A stretch of 64,000 bases of DNA from Plasmodiophora brassicae (GCA_039704465.1 JASFAU010000005.1:1240001-1304000), one strand, 5' to 3'; numbered from the stretch's first letter, positions 23,282 through 35,390 are shown. Notes: a model not told the origin generated them from the letters alone. Translations and numbers: made by a program.

Positions 23282-26128
23282 ATGGAGCCGACCGGCGACG
23301 TCGACGCCGACTTCCTGTCGATCACGCCGCTGGGATCCGGAAACGAGGTCGGCCGCAGCTGCCATATTCTACGGTTCAAGGGCAAAACGATCATGGTCCG
23401 TGCGTGGCGTTTCGAGGACGCAGCGCTCGCTGTCACTGACCGGAGGTGTCCAGCTCGACTGCGGGATCCATCCCGCCGGCAAAGGAATCGACGCCCTGCC
23501 TTATTTCGACCAGATCGATGCTGAGAAAATCGGTAAAGGCACCTTGGCTATAGCCTGTTTAATCGTTGTCTGACGAAACAATGGCAGATTTGATATTGAT
23601 ATCGCATTTCCATTTGGATCATGCGGCGGCGCTGCCGTATTTCCTGGCGCAGACGAATTTCAAGGGGCGCGTCTTTATGACGCACCCGACCAAATCGATC
23701 TACAAACTCATCCTGCAGGATTTCGTCAAGGTGTCCGCGATCTCGGCCGACACCGCTCTGTACGACGAGCAGGACCTGATTAACTCCATGGATAAGATTG
23801 AGGCCATTAATTTCCATCAGACCGTCCACCATAAAGGTGCCGTGTTTTCCAATGACCATCTTCGTCATCGTCTCATTTGTTTGCAGGAATCAAGTTCTCG
23901 TGCTACCATGCAGGCCACGTTCTCGGTGCCGCAATGTTCATGATTGAAATCGCTGGTAGACATGCGCCAAACGCCCGACGACAGATGCCATCTGTTCTCA
24001 ATACCGTGTGTTGTTGCACACACGTAGGAATTCGAGTGCTGTATACGGGAGACTACTCGCGTCGCGAAGACCGTCACTTAATGGCGGCCGAGATCCCCAG
24101 CGTTCGACCCGATGTTTTGATTGTAGAAAGGTTTGCCTATGGTGCGCTTCGTTGTCTTCGCCCTCAGCTAACTTTATGTTAGTACATGGGGCATCCGGAC
24201 CATCCCTCCTATGCAAGAGCGTGAGAAACGGTTCACCGACCTGGTGCATCAGGTTCGTCTGCAGTCTGTTGTTCCAGCTTGTAGTTTCATTGTTTCTTGG
24301 GGGACAGGTCCTGGTTCGTGGAGGTCGTGTCCTTATTCCTGTATTTGCGCTCGGTCGGGCGCAAGAACTCCTGCTGATTCTTGATGAATATTGGGATGCG
24401 AACCCGTCGCTGCACAACTTTCCTATTTACTACGCATCGGCTCTTGCCAAGAAATGTCAGCACGGGCAGTGTAACGTGCTGACAGCCGTTCGTATTGCTA
24501 ATCCTTGTGTCCGCCAGGTATGGCTGTATATAAGAGGTATGTGAACATGATGAATGACGCGATCCGAAGACGGAGCGAATTCGGGAATCCGTTTAATTTC
24601 CGGCATATTCTGAACTTGAAGGGCATGGAGCACCTGGACGACATCGGCCCGTCGATCATCATGGCGTCTCCCGGTATGTTACAGAACGGCCTGTCTCGAC
24701 AGCTGTTCGAGATGTGGTGCACGGAGAGGAGGAACGCGGTCATCCTGGCCGGGTATAGCGTGGAAGGCACGCTGGCCAAGCAGATCCTAAACGAACCGGA
24801 AACAATCACGACGCTGTCCGGATTGAAGATCCCGCTGAACATGTCGGTCCACGAGGTGTCCTTCTCAGCGCATGCCGACTTTGCCGAAACGTCCGATTTC
24901 ATTGAGCGACTTCGCCCACGACACATCATCCTCGTGCACGGCGAGTCGAATCAGATGCTTCGCCTGCGCCAGGAACTGTTGAGGATCTATTCTGACGGGT
25001 CGATGAGCGTGATTGCTCCCAAGAACTGCCAAGCTGTCGAATTGGAGTTCCGTTCTGAACGAGTCGCGAAGGTCGTCGGGTCTTTGGCCGCCCGTGCGCC
25101 GTATCTTCTGTCAGGGCTCGTTGTACGGAGGGATTTCACTGATCGCATTATGGCGGTTGATGACTTGCCCGTCGAGACGCCACTGATGCACACCGTCATC
25201 ACACAGAACGTCAAGGTGATGCTTTCTCAGTAATCCCGAGGCATTCGTTCTGATCGTACTTTGTGCAGATCCCGTTCCGCGGCACGATCGATCTCGTGCG
25301 AGAGTTCATTCGAAGGGTCTACGTTGTCACTGATGTCACGGCGGAAGGGAGCGATGAGGTTACACAGCTGTCGGTCATGGACGATATCCATCTGTCTATG
25401 GGTACAGGGGAGGCAGGCACTGTCAAGTACGTATCATATGTCATATCACAAGGCTCCTCGTACTGACGTTGGTTTAGCCACGTTCGCCTGGAGTGGAGCT
25501 CGAACCCGTTAACGGATATGATCGCCGACTCGATCATGTGTATTCTGCTTAACATTGAGACTACGGTCTCCAGTGCTAAATGTTCGTTCATTATGGATAA
25601 CACGTGCACGGTTGATGACACGCTGTTTCGTTAGATCTTTCGTCACCTTGCAGTCATCACCATGGTGATAGCGAGCGTACGCCTGACGGTGCTGACAGCG
25701 GCGATATGCATGTGGATACCCATGGGCCTTGCAGCCATCACCACGACGTCGATTCGAGTGGTGCCGTCGTTCCTACTCAAGAGGCCAATGGACAAGTTGT
25801 CGCAAATATGTTGGGCAACGTCTTTGGTTCCGCTCAACTGGAAACCTCTCCGCTACCTGTAAGCCATCACCGTTTGGAATTCAGTTGTTGTTCGCTGACT
25901 GCTTGCCGGATGCAGAGTGTCCTCGTGAAGGTGGATAACTCGAGCGCGCGTGTATTCCTGGACCGGTTCGACGTGATCTGCGAAGACGGTGACGGAGACC
26001 TGCGCGTTGCTGTCGAGCCGGTCGCCAGCCGGGCGCACGCTGCCGTGTACCCGATCGCACGCGTGCAAACCGTTGAGGAGCTCATGGAAGAATACGACCA
26101 AACGGATACAAATACAGCCGTTGCATAA
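23282..26128 (+). CDS. CPSF3: cleavage and polyadenylation specificity factor subunit 3 (CPSF73)
   Basis: Metallo-beta-lactamase/beta-CASP endonuclease that cuts pre-mRNA 3' ends. Starts [20 protein letters not shown]. The metal-binding [13 protein letters not shown] is at about 23602-23640, [19 protein letters not shown] at about 23893-23955, [52 protein letters not shown] built across a junction, [31 protein letters not shown] and [10 protein letters not shown]. The C-terminal CPSF73 domain ends at 26128 ([13 protein letters not shown] aligns with the acidic end of the human protein). A His/Asp-rich insert is encoded at about 25700-25770. Short introns split the first third; the block 24505-25233 is one long exon. 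Confidence 0.93.
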
Positions 26129-26866
26129 CGCCGCCCGAAATGCGTTCGCTCATGTTTGCCAAGATCGCACTGTTCGGTCGTGTGTTGCTTAATCTCTGGG
26201 TTCCGATCGAAAATGAACGAAAGGTTGTGTTGGTCGCAGTACTTCAGGAGCAATTCTCGTCAGGCCTGTAGAGGGGATTACCACGCTGTGTAGCATTGAT
26301 GGTCGCGGGCTGCCTCCTTTTGATCCATCGTAGGCCACCGAATTGCCAGGTCGTAGAACGCGAGAGGTTCATGTCGTAGCTCCCATAGAGGTAGGCTGGC
26401 GCCATCCATTTGAATCTGAGTGGCAGACACGACGCTGGGATAGCATGGGGCATGCGTACGCATCCGACTGGCCGCCCATCTGCTCTGCTGCAACGTCTTG
26501 ACAGGTCTCGGGCGAGGCAGCCCACGGCAGTCGTCTCCTTCGAATTGACGTGAACGACGGATGCGTCGTCACAGGACCGTGCATGTGTCCAGATTGACAC
26601 CAAGGAGAGTTGGGATGATACCGATCCCATGGCTGGAGACGCCAGATGACGGAAATTAAACGAACGCAGATGACTCATTCATGATGCAACTTTCAAGCCG
26701 TATTCTTCGCATATTGCGTCAAGCGATGCCAGGAGGGTATAATAAGCAGCCCCAGGAGGTGTTTGACAGTCGCAGTTCACGCGTGGTTGACCACGGGCCG
26801 GACAGCTATGTTTAGCAATGTCCGCGCCAGCCGTGTCCGTCGTAGCATGACGCGGGTGCTCTTCAG
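26129..26866 (-). other. possible small spliced gene on minus strand, unidentified
   Basis: From an ATG at about 26848 the minus strand reads MLRRTRLARTLLNIAVRP, which looks like a mitochondrial presequence. Downstream frames hold protein-like blocks (GAAYYTLLASLDAICEEYG, LPLWELRHEPLAFYDLAIR) broken by stops that short introns could remove. I could not join them into a known family. It may be a real small gene read away from SLC19, or a relic. Confidence 0.3.
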
Positions 26867-28354
26867 ATGAATTCGGTGGAGATCGACAGCAGCAGCGCGT
26901 CGTCCCGGGTCCCCAATGACGACCTTTCGAAGAGCGGCCAGGATACCGACGACGAGGGACATGCAATGTCGGCGACGACGCGGGTCGCGTGCCTTGCGGT
27001 CGTCGCCGTTGCCGCATGGCAGTCCGTGTCGCCGATCGAGACGTACATGCACGAATTCCTGGCGACCGACAAGATGATCGCCAACGCGGACATCACCAAT
27101 CATATCTGGCCAGCGTATTCCTACGCCTTTATGTTCACCTTAATCCCGATTGTCTACCTCAGCGAGTACTGGACCGGCTATGCCTTCATAACCGCACTAG
27201 GTCGGGTAACGTGGCCCGTCGCTCGCAGGCAGCATACTGACATAGTCTGGCCGCAGCGCTTATTCTTCGGCTATGCACGACGTTCCTGCAAGAATTCTCT
27301 CCGATGGCTGCTCTCTGGCCGCATCAGTCTGCCTTGGGGTTGTTCGGCATCGCTTCCGCCTGCAAAGTGTCCTTCAAATCGTTCATCTACGTTATTGTCC
27401 CCCGGCGAGTCTTCTTCGCCATCACTGGGTACGTCCGCGCCGCCAACCTGGTCGCTCACGTTCTCGGCGGTACCATCGGCTTCTCGCTTCGAAAGCATCG
27501 CATCAGCTGGGTGACATTCTACACGATTCAGCAGGCGTGCCTGTGCGCCGCGTTATTCGCTTTTGGAATCGCGGTCTACGCCCTGCAGAAAGGCCCGCGG
27601 CAGCATGCATCGCCGACGAGGCCGTTCGCTCCTCGTATTCGGTCACGTGCAGAACTGTACGACCTCGTCCATGGCATATTCCCGTCACGACTGGTGAATA
27701 TCTGGAGCGTATGGATTATCGTTGCGCATGCTGTTTACGGGTTGGTCCTTGTCAACACGTCAACGCTGTTCTTCAATATCGACCGCAACGCCCATGTAGG
27801 CAACGCTCACACATCGTAACCATGTCGTTGCTGTTGCTGATGCCGTTTTCAGTTGAACGGGGTTGTTGTATCGTGTGCGAGGCTATGTGCTGCCGGGGCC
27901 GCTGTTGTTGTTGCCAGATGTCCCCGACGGCTCCTGGATCAGAGTTTGGTACTGATGACCACCGGTTCCATCAGCACCGGCCTGCTGATCGCGTTGGCGG
28001 GTCTGACAACCCATATCACGACCTCGTATGCGAGCCTGATCGCCATTCACGCTGTGTTTGAGCTATGCTTCTGTGTCGGAAATGGCGTCGTTGCTTCCAG
28101 GTACCCCGTGAATATAATATCCTGTCTAAAACGCAGGTTTATGACTGGCTGTGTCCAGGATTCCAACCTCCATACGAGGCATCGCTATATTCGTGAACAC
28201 GCTGTTCTGCCTGATTATGCAATCCGCTCTGCAATTTGTCTGCGGCCCGCTGCTGGAGCTGTCGGTGCACTCGAAGTTCTCCACGTTCGCGTTGATCATG
28301 GTCTCGCTCGGTACCGTCCTAGCTATCACGGCCCGCTGTACAAGACCAGCGTAA
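26867..28354 (+). CDS. SLC19-family folate/thiamine transporter
   Basis: Multi-pass carrier of the reduced-folate/thiamine (SLC19, MFS-like) family. After a hydrophilic start come SPIETYMHEFLATDK and PAYSYAFMFTLIPIVYLSEYW (family: first extracellular loop and TM2), SFKSFIYVIVPRR, TGYVRAANLVAHVLGG, LVNIWSVWIIVAHAVYGLV, GSISTGLLIALAG and a final IFVNTLFCLIMQSALQFV helix pair. Introns interrupt it at about 27190-27250, 27790-27940 and 28100-28160. Which vitamin it carries cannot be told from sequence. Uptake of thiamine or folate would fit an organism that cannot make them. Confidence 0.75.
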
Positions 28355-28610
28355 TGGCGTCGTGCTATCGTAATATAAATTGCTGGTCAGGTATTCGACA
28401 ATGGCGGGCACAGTCACTGCTGAGTGCTGATAGTGTCAACTGGCTATTTTAGTCCGTGCAGCCCGTGGTACCTTCGGCCTGTGCAACCAGGCCAAGATTC
28501 AATACCATTGCGGCGTTCGGGTCACCGGCACATCTATTTGGAAAGCTGTTTGGCTGCTGACGGCAGGCGGTCCTGGGCGGACAGCACGTTAGGAGGCCGA
28601 TATACCGATA

Positions 28611-29821
28611 ATGAGTTCGTGCGCGACGGCTGCATTGCTGATGCTGATGATGGTGACGTCGATGATGAAGCCGGGCGTGCCACCGGGGCTTCCTTTGCCT
28701 GGAGGCGCGGGGAAACGCCTTGAGATCACATTCGAACCTGGTTCCACCAACCTTCTCGCCATTCCGCAACAGACATGGTCCGATGTGCTCTCGCATGCCA
28801 AATGTAGCATCATGTAACAGATATCGCTGTCTTGTGCCGCACGTGCACGTTCTCAACCAGCATTAGGAGCATTATGGATTCCAAGACGGCGAGGGCGTTC
28901 GTCCTGTCGGGGAGCAGTCTGATTGTGCGGTCCAATCAAGTCATCTTGAAGACATGCGGCCCAACGAGTTTGCTGTCTGCTCTTGAGCCTGTCATGGAAA
29001 TGGCGGGCAAGCAGGCCAATCTCTCCAATATCATGTTCACTCGTGGTCTGGTCGCTTCATCGGTGCGGCCTATACGTGACATACCTTGCGGTGGCCAATT
29101 GACAGTGCGAGTCTCCAGAATCGTCAACCGAGCCCACACAGGTCGTTCGCTGACGAGGTTCGGTTCCTCGACAGGAAATATGATGGGCAATCGATTGCGA
29201 TCGACAACGGGTTCCACATGTGGACGATGTCGCCAACGCCCTGCTCCACCGTGTTCGAAGTTGTTATGCGGGACCTGCCACAGGATGTCATGAAAGCGTC
29301 CGCGTATGAGTTCAAGTTCTCTCCAAGTCGGGGAGGCGATCGTTGGGTCGAGTACCTGGTTCCGGGCGCACGCGTCAATGGGCAATGGTTCCAACCCCGC
29401 GGATACATTTGCAACGCGTTCGCCGGCAACGACGACCACATGTTTACGATTCACATCGCACAGCAAACGTCGTGCTCCTACGTTACCTTTGAGAGCAACT
29501 TCATCGACAAAGGAATGGTCGGTACCTGTTTCAGCTTGTATGACCCGTACGTGTAACCTGACAGTGTATAAGTTGGAACGCGTGGTCCAATTCTTCCGTC
29601 CCGGCACGCTGACCATTGTGACCATTCCTGGCACGGAGACAATGGCGAATGGTATACGTGGTCTGCTGCTGTCAGGCAACGCTCTGACTTGCGAGACAGA
29701 CTTTGCTGCTGGCGGCTATGCGGGGCGTCACGCCAGCATGGTAGACGTCCTCGACAGGTACACTCGCACATCGACGGCCTACCATCCGCACCTGGGTTTC
29801 CAGTCTTTCCAGCGCCTGTAA
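28611..29821 (+). CDS. AdoMetDC-like paralogue lacking key catalytic residues
   Basis: Homologue of S-adenosylmethionine decarboxylase, but probably inactive. Exons 28611-28813, 28867-29062, 29119-29517 and 29573-29821, with introns of 53, 56 and 55 bp, give 348 residues with no frame break. Human numbering: F7, E8 and E11 of FEGxEK are changed (PGGAGK); E67 just before the pyruvoyl Ser68 is Gly (LSGSS); C226 and Ser229, needed for self-processing, are changed (RGYI for CGYS). Ser68, Cys82 and His243 remain. A tandem copy with the usual residues follows at 30095. This layout recalls the trypanosomatid AdoMetDC-prozyme pair. Confidence 0.88.
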
Positions 29822-30094
29822 CGCGCGTCTCGTAGATGCCCCCCAACCAACAAGAAGTACAGTACCTATACAATTGGCACCGGCGCCGATGTTCGGCCAA
29901 GAACATTCTCTGGGCCGCCGCGTCAGCCCACGCAGTCCGCAGCTGCGTCGTGCGACACGGCGACGCGGTGACCCCGTAGTGGGGGCACGGCCGAGGTGGC
30001 ATATTAGGCGCCCCCGAGGGAGTCGGAGGGTCGGCGACTCGGGGGCCCCCTTTATTCGGATATCGTCGTCGTTGCTGACGCGTGTCCCCTGCCG
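29822..30094 (+). promoter_or_regulatory. spacer/leader of AMD1 with GC-rich hairpin
   Basis: Short region between the two AdoMetDC-like genes. GCCCCCGAG at about 30011 pairs with CTCGGGGGC about 20 nt later, a stable 9-bp stem. An upstream ATG at about 29838 opens a frame of about 47 codons. AdoMetDC mRNAs in plants and animals carry regulatory upstream ORFs, so translational control is possible but not shown. Confidence 0.35.
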
Positions 30095-31389
30095 TTGTAT
30101 GCACCGCGGCCACCGTCGCCCGACGCGCCCGTTCGACAGCTGCTGCCGAAAGTGGATGCCCTCCTGACCACCGCCATGATGCTGATGATGAACGAATCGG
30201 TGCCGCCGGACATCCCGTTCGAGGGCGCCGAGAAACGCCTGGAGATCACGTTCGAGCCTGGCTCGACCGACCTTCTTGCCATCCCGCAGCAGACCTGGTC
30301 CGACATACTTTCCCACGCCAATTGTGCTATCATGTAACGCGTTGTTGTTGCCAAGTCACGTTCAGCCTGAGCAGCATCCTGAACCATTGCCCCGCTCAGG
30401 AGCGTTATGGATTCCCCGACCACGAGGGCGTTTGTCCTGTCGGAGAGCAGTCTGTTCGTGCGATCCAACCAAGTCGTCTTGAAGACGTGCGGCACGACGA
30501 GCTTGCTGTACGTAGTTCAGCCGATTCTTATTGCGGCGGGCACTCGCGCCGTCCTCATCAACATCCTGTTCACACGCGGACTAATTATGTCACCCGTAAG
30601 TCCACGCGAGGGAGCGCCTTCTGCATAGCGAGCTCCGCGCTCCCCATCGAGGAAGACGACGAATTAACGAGGACCCCGTGCATCTCCAGGCCCTGCAACC
30701 CAGCCCGCACAGATCGTTCGCTGAGGAAGTGGCCTTCCTTCAAATGGAGTTCGATGGGCAGCCCGTCGCGATCCACAACGAGTTCCACATGTGGGCAACG
30801 GCTCCGTCGTCCTGCTCGACGATGTTCGAGGTGGCCATGCGGGATCTGCCGAGAGATGTCATGGCGAAGTTCTACTACGACTTCAAGTACGTCTTGACCG
30901 CGCCTATGGACCTGCGTTTCCAACATGACGACAGGGGCTGTGAGTCGTGGGTCCAGGACCTCGTTCCCGGCGCTCGCGTCGATAGCCAGTGGTTCGAGCC
31001 CTGCGGGTACAGTTGCAATGCGTTCGTCGGCAAGACCGACCGCCTGTTTACGATCCACATCACTCCGCAACCATCGTGCTCCTACGTTAGTTTCGAGAGT
31101 AACTTCGTTGATATGGACATGGTCGGTTCTCCTTCCGCTCTACCTGTCCGAATACTTACCAACGGACTAGATGGCACGCGTCATTCGGTTCTTCCGTCCT
31201 GGCAAGCTGACGATCGCTACGATCAATGGCCCTGGCATGATGTCGGTTGTCGCGGAGGGTTGTGATGGAGGGCATGACCCTGGGAGCCGCATCGAGGAGC
31301 CCGACGACATCGACCTGGAAGGATACGCCTGCACGTTCGCGGCCCATCTGGCCCACGTCGATTTCCAGTCGTTCCACCTTTGCGTCTGA
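30095..31389 (+). CDS. AMD1: S-adenosylmethionine decarboxylase proenzyme
   Basis: Pyruvoyl enzyme that makes decarboxylated AdoMet for spermidine and spermine synthesis. Exons 30095-30333, 30400-30595, 30690-31121 and 31171-31389 give 361 residues; removing a possible extra 48-bp intron at about 30890-30937 gives 345, closer to the paralogue. Keeps FEGAEKRLE, the self-cleavage site LSESS, KTCGTT, CGYS and the His in TIHIT. The residue matching human E247 is Gln, as in the upstream copy. An alternative start at about 30177 is possible. Same strand as and 273 bp after the dead-looking paralogue, so co-expression is plausible. Confidence 0.92.
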
Positions 31390-31442
31390 CGGTGTCGCGT
31401 TGAACCCCGCCCGGCTCAATACATTGCCGGACGTGGGTTCGT

Positions 31443-33095
31443 TTATGAATGGGCGACATTCTCGACGTCGAACCGTCTCGAGACGAACGCGTACACGTCG
31501 TCGTCGATGTTCCTCTGGTCCGGGACCTTGAGCTGCTCGTGGACGGCCGCCATGAGGTTGAACGCCGACTCCTCATGGACTCGATGGATCGTCCACTGCA
31601 GGCGCTCCTGGAATGTCGGCGACTTGTTGCGCTGCTTCCTACGATACCTGCGCGCCTCGCCATCAGCCAGGATGGCATGGGGTAGCACGCGCGACCTAGC
31701 CGGGTCGACCTTTCGACGAACGTGACGACATTGTTACGCGCCGCGTACCGCGTGTGGAACGCGTCCGAGACGATGGAGATGGGGATGGCGAGCATGAGAA
31801 TGCCGACGAGGACGGCGATGGCGGCGACGAGCTTGCCCCAGCCGGTCACCGGCACGATGTCCCCGTAGCCCACCGTCGTCGACGTGATCACCGTGAAGTA
31901 CAGCGACGTCGGTATGCTGACGAAATCGCTGGGTAGGCCGCGGCAGGCCGGTCAGCAACGTTGTCGGGAGGGGGTAGGGCGCGACCACGCCCCAACACGT
32001 ACCTGCCCGGGGCGTTCTCCGCCAGGTACATCATGCTGGCCAGGGTCAGCGTCGCGATCCCGAATATGAAGCCCATGATCGCCAGCGGCAGCCGGCTCTT
32101 CATCAGGACGGCGGACAGCATGGGCACCCAGGCCAGGTGCCGCATCAGCTTGACGATTCGCAGGACGCGCAGCGACCGAAGGCAGACGAACGCGGTCGAT
32201 TGCGTCACCGACTGCAGCGCGATCTGACGTTCGGCCTGATCGTCAGCGCGTCTGGACGTCGCAGGCACCAGTGCGACCCATGGGTACCGAGTCCAGGCCC
32301 AGCTCGACGTAGAACGGGACGATGACGATGAGGTCGATCATGTTCATCTTGGATTGGAAGATCTCGGCCGGCGTGCGGCAGGTGACCGCGTGCAGGCCCA
32401 GCTCGAACGTGAACATGGCCGTGCAGGCCAGCTCCATCCAGAAGTACCACGCCGGCGACGTGGCAACGTTCGCCATCGACCCGACGCACGCCGACACCAC
32501 CGACACGACGCTGCGCGCGCCACCACACGCTCAGCGGGGGCGGGTGCGCCACGCGCGATCGTCTGCGCGCTTACATGACCGCCATGGACACATAGGTGAA
32601 GCAGAGCGCGTAGATCGACGACCCGGCGTTGTTGGTGGCGTTCCAGATCCAGACGCGCACGCCCGGCAGCGTCACGTACTGCTGCGTGCGCTCCAGGGCG
32701 CGTTGCGCCGAGATGCGCGCCATCAGCGCCGGCATCAACTCCGGGTGCTGCTGCTGCTGCTGCTGGTGGTGGTGCGGCGCACGCACCTGGTGCCGGCGCT
32801 CGCACCGGTCCGCGTAGTCGTGCGCGATCCGCCGCCACGTCTGGCGGATCTCCAGCGGCGACCGCGCCTTGCGCCCCATGGACGCCGGCCTGGTCAGCGC
32901 CGGGCGCACGCTCGCACCCGCACCCGAGCTCATCGACCCGGACAACCGCTGCCGCTGCATGCCCGGCGTCTCCCCGACCGTCTTCGCATGGCCCAGCACC
33001 GGGCGCTCGTCGCCCTCATCGGCGTGCTCGGGCACGGGTGCGAAGGACAGCGGGCGGTGCGGTTTGACGAGCACCACGTGCTCCTGCCGAGGCAT
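31443..33095 (-). CDS. voltage-gated potassium channel (Kv, six-TM)
   Basis: Six-TM Kv-type channel subunit in the plasma or organelle membrane. In minus order: a long N-terminus with a His/Gln run from CAG-type repeats (about 32745-32775), S1 rebuilt across a junction (FTYVSMAV), S2 MELACTAMFTFELG, S3 MIDLIVIVPFYVELG, S4 RSLRVLRIVKLMRH with regularly spaced charges, S5 LAIMGFIFGIATL, selectivity filter TTVGYGD (about 31865-31885), S6 LVGILMLAIPISIVSDAF. The C-terminus YRRKQRNK...VENVAHS ends at 31443. Introns lie in S1, between S3 and S4, before the pore and after S6. S6 lacks the Pro-Val-Pro bend of animal Kv1-4. No T1 domain recognised. Starts about 107 bp from the divergent LRR gene. Confidence 0.85.
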
Positions 33096-33202
33096 CCCGT
33101 CGACGATGTCCTGCCTGGTGGTACCCTGAATAGATTCGGCCGCGATCGAATCTTCCGGCGCAGGCGTGGTTGGACAGTGGAATCATATCGCTCGTCGTGG
33201 CC

Positions 33203-35106
33203 ATGCGCCAACGCTATCGGCGGCGATCGCCCTGCCTGCTGCTGGCGACGTTCGCGTCCGTCTGCGTGACGGCGACGTTGTCGCTGCCGCCGCTGTGCAC
33301 GTTCCTGGGCAATGCGCTGTCCACGGGCGTCGTGCTCGGCACCGTCCAGACGATCCTGAGCCCGCCGGCCAACCTGTCGGCCCTGCTGCCGTCCATCTGC
33401 CGACTGTGCCCCTACATCAACGCGACCGGCGTCGTCGTCCAGCTGGACGCCATCACCTATTTCAACGTCGCCCGCCTACAGCTGACGGCGAACGCGCTGA
33501 CCAACCAGCCGTTCGCCTGCCTGACCGCGCTCCGAGGCATCGACCTGTCCGGGAACGGCATGGCGACGGGGCCGCCGCCCGACCTGTTCCGGGCGTTGCC
33601 GGCGCTGACGACGATCCTGCTGACCGACAACCAGATCGGCACGCTGGACCCGAGTACGTTCACGGCGCTGTCGTCGCTGACCACTCTGTAATGGCGAATG
33701 CGCGCCCACCCGTCGAGCGCGCTCACCAACGGACGCAGGTACCTGAATCGGAACGCGCTGGCGACGCTGCCGTCTGGACTGTTCCAAGCGAACACGGCCC
33801 TGAAAACGCTGTAAGCGACGCGCGTTCGGCGCGTTGTGTACGAAGGCACGCGTGACGAATGTATGGCCAGCATCCTGGATGAGAACCCGTTGCTGTCGTG
33901 GCTGCCGCCTGCTTTGTTCAACCCGGCGCACCCGCTGTCCTTCATGTCGGGCGCCACTGTCCCTCCCACACACACACACACGTGCTGTGCCCTGAATTCG
34001 CATGCCTAGATCGTTCGCGCTGACGCCGTCGTTGACGTGCTTCCCGGCGGTGCCGTCGTCGACGCAGCTGTGGTCGGGAGGCGCACCCGTCCCACGATGT
34101 TCTCCGTTGGCCAACTTCCACGACATGTACTCGGGCAACGCCTCGTAGGTTCCCATGGGGCGCGGTCCCTGTGTTTGCCCCCCGATCTGACCCAGCACGA
34201 AGGGTGCCGGCGGTCAGCGTTACGATCACGATGAACAACGTGTACATGGCGCCCGTCAGCGAGTTCGTCGCCGACCTGGTGATCGCGACGCGGATCGATA
34301 GTGCCCGGGTCGTGAACGTCGCCGCTAGCACCGTGTCCGGCACGACCGAAGTCACGTTCCAGGTCCTGCCGCGTACCCGGCAGGGGCAGGTCCTCAGCGA
34401 CGACGTGGGCCGCATCATCACCAGCACGCTGCTGAACGAGAACAGCGCTGTGCTGACCGGCGACGCTCAGCTGACCGGCATCCTCGACCAGCTGTCCACC
34501 GTCAGGACCGTCCCGAACGTCAACGTGACGTTCTGCCCCGACCGGAGCGCGTTCCTGTCGGTCTGCCCCGCACCGACGTCGCCGCCGCTGATCACGCTGG
34601 CGTTCGTCCTGAACGTGTCCATGGTGCTGGGCGCGTTCCTGGGCGGGATGGTGCCCGGCGCCTGCTGCATAGGGCTGCTGTCACGCCGATGGAGGCGAAG
34701 GCGGCCGCCGACCGACGCCCAGTGGTCGCGCCCGGTCCCGTACGGGACGCAGACCGGGCCATCGTCGGCGGCCTCGTCGGTGAACAACAACAACAACAAC
34801 AACAACGTGCCGTCGATGAAGGCGCTGCGGGCGGGGATGTCGTCCCCGCCGCCGATGGCGCACGTGACGTCGTCGTTCCGGCAACCGGATCAGGTGCACC
34901 GGGAGTCGGCGCCCGTCGTCCGGATGGAGAGGAAGAGGGCGGCGGCGGCGGTGGCGGCGACGGGCCGGTCGAAGAGCAGCAGCGCGCAGGCGGCCAGGTC
35001 GGCGTCGGCTGTCGGATCCAGCAGGGCGGCCAAGAAATGGGACGCCGAGCGCCTTGCGAACCCGTGGATCGCCAAGGACATGGACGCCAGCGACTTTGAG
35101 ATCTAA
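33203..35106 (+). CDS. leucine-rich-repeat transmembrane receptor-like protein
   Basis: Type I membrane protein. Signal peptide from MRQRYRRRSPCLLLATFASV, then a Cys-containing cap and LRRs of the L-x-x-N-x-L type (LRGIDLSGNGMATGPPPDLF, LTTILLTDNQIGTLDPSTF, then YLNRNALATLPSGLF in its own exon at about 33740-33812 and another at about 33871). Each later LRR sits on a separate exon between short introns. After an extracellular domain with VTITMNNVYMAPVSEF comes one TM (TLAFVLNVSMVLGAFLGGM), a basic stop and a low-complexity tail with a poly-Asn run (AAC repeats, about 34787-34805). A CA repeat lies in an intron at about 33967. No kinase domain. Ligand unknown. Confidence 0.75.
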
Positions 35107-35390
35107 CGCCGCGCGACACGTTGTAGGCCACCATATAGTACATACAGGCCCACACTGTTCGGTGCAAGCACTGTGCCACACACGCCTCGTGTACCATCAG
35201 GAGCGGAGCTGGGGGCGTGGCCGGGCGGCGGTCTGTCTGCGCTGATGGGGGGCGGAACAATGTCCTCAAGTACGACCTACGTTCGAGCGCCTACGGTACT
35301 ACAATAAGATGGGTCGGGCAGGCGTACCGTACGCGCGATCGGTCCCCCGACCTTCGTCGTAGGTTGCCCCGTCGACGATCGATCAATTCG
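35107..35390. other. short spacer
   Basis: No gene seen. It holds the 3' flank of the LRR gene and the promoter side of the first PA-like/7TM gene. Confidence 0.4.

Noticed and set aside
28936..29679. 247-codon minus-strand frame across the first AdoMetDC-like gene
   Set aside because: Shadow of the plus-strand exons; GC-rich codon use leaves the opposite strand open. The same holds for the minus frames at 29672-30316 and 30585-31070.
28611..29821. Treating the first AdoMetDC-like gene as a simple pseudogene
   Set aside because: All four exons are open, splice sites are intact and the length equals the family length; loss is confined to catalytic positions.
32322..33269. 315-codon plus-strand frame over the Kv channel gene
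   Set aside because: Arg/His-rich shadow of the minus-strand channel exons, which show S1-S4 and the filter motif.
33967..33984. CA repeat as a possible functional element
   Set aside because: A simple microsatellite inside an intron of the LRR gene; no reason to assign a role.
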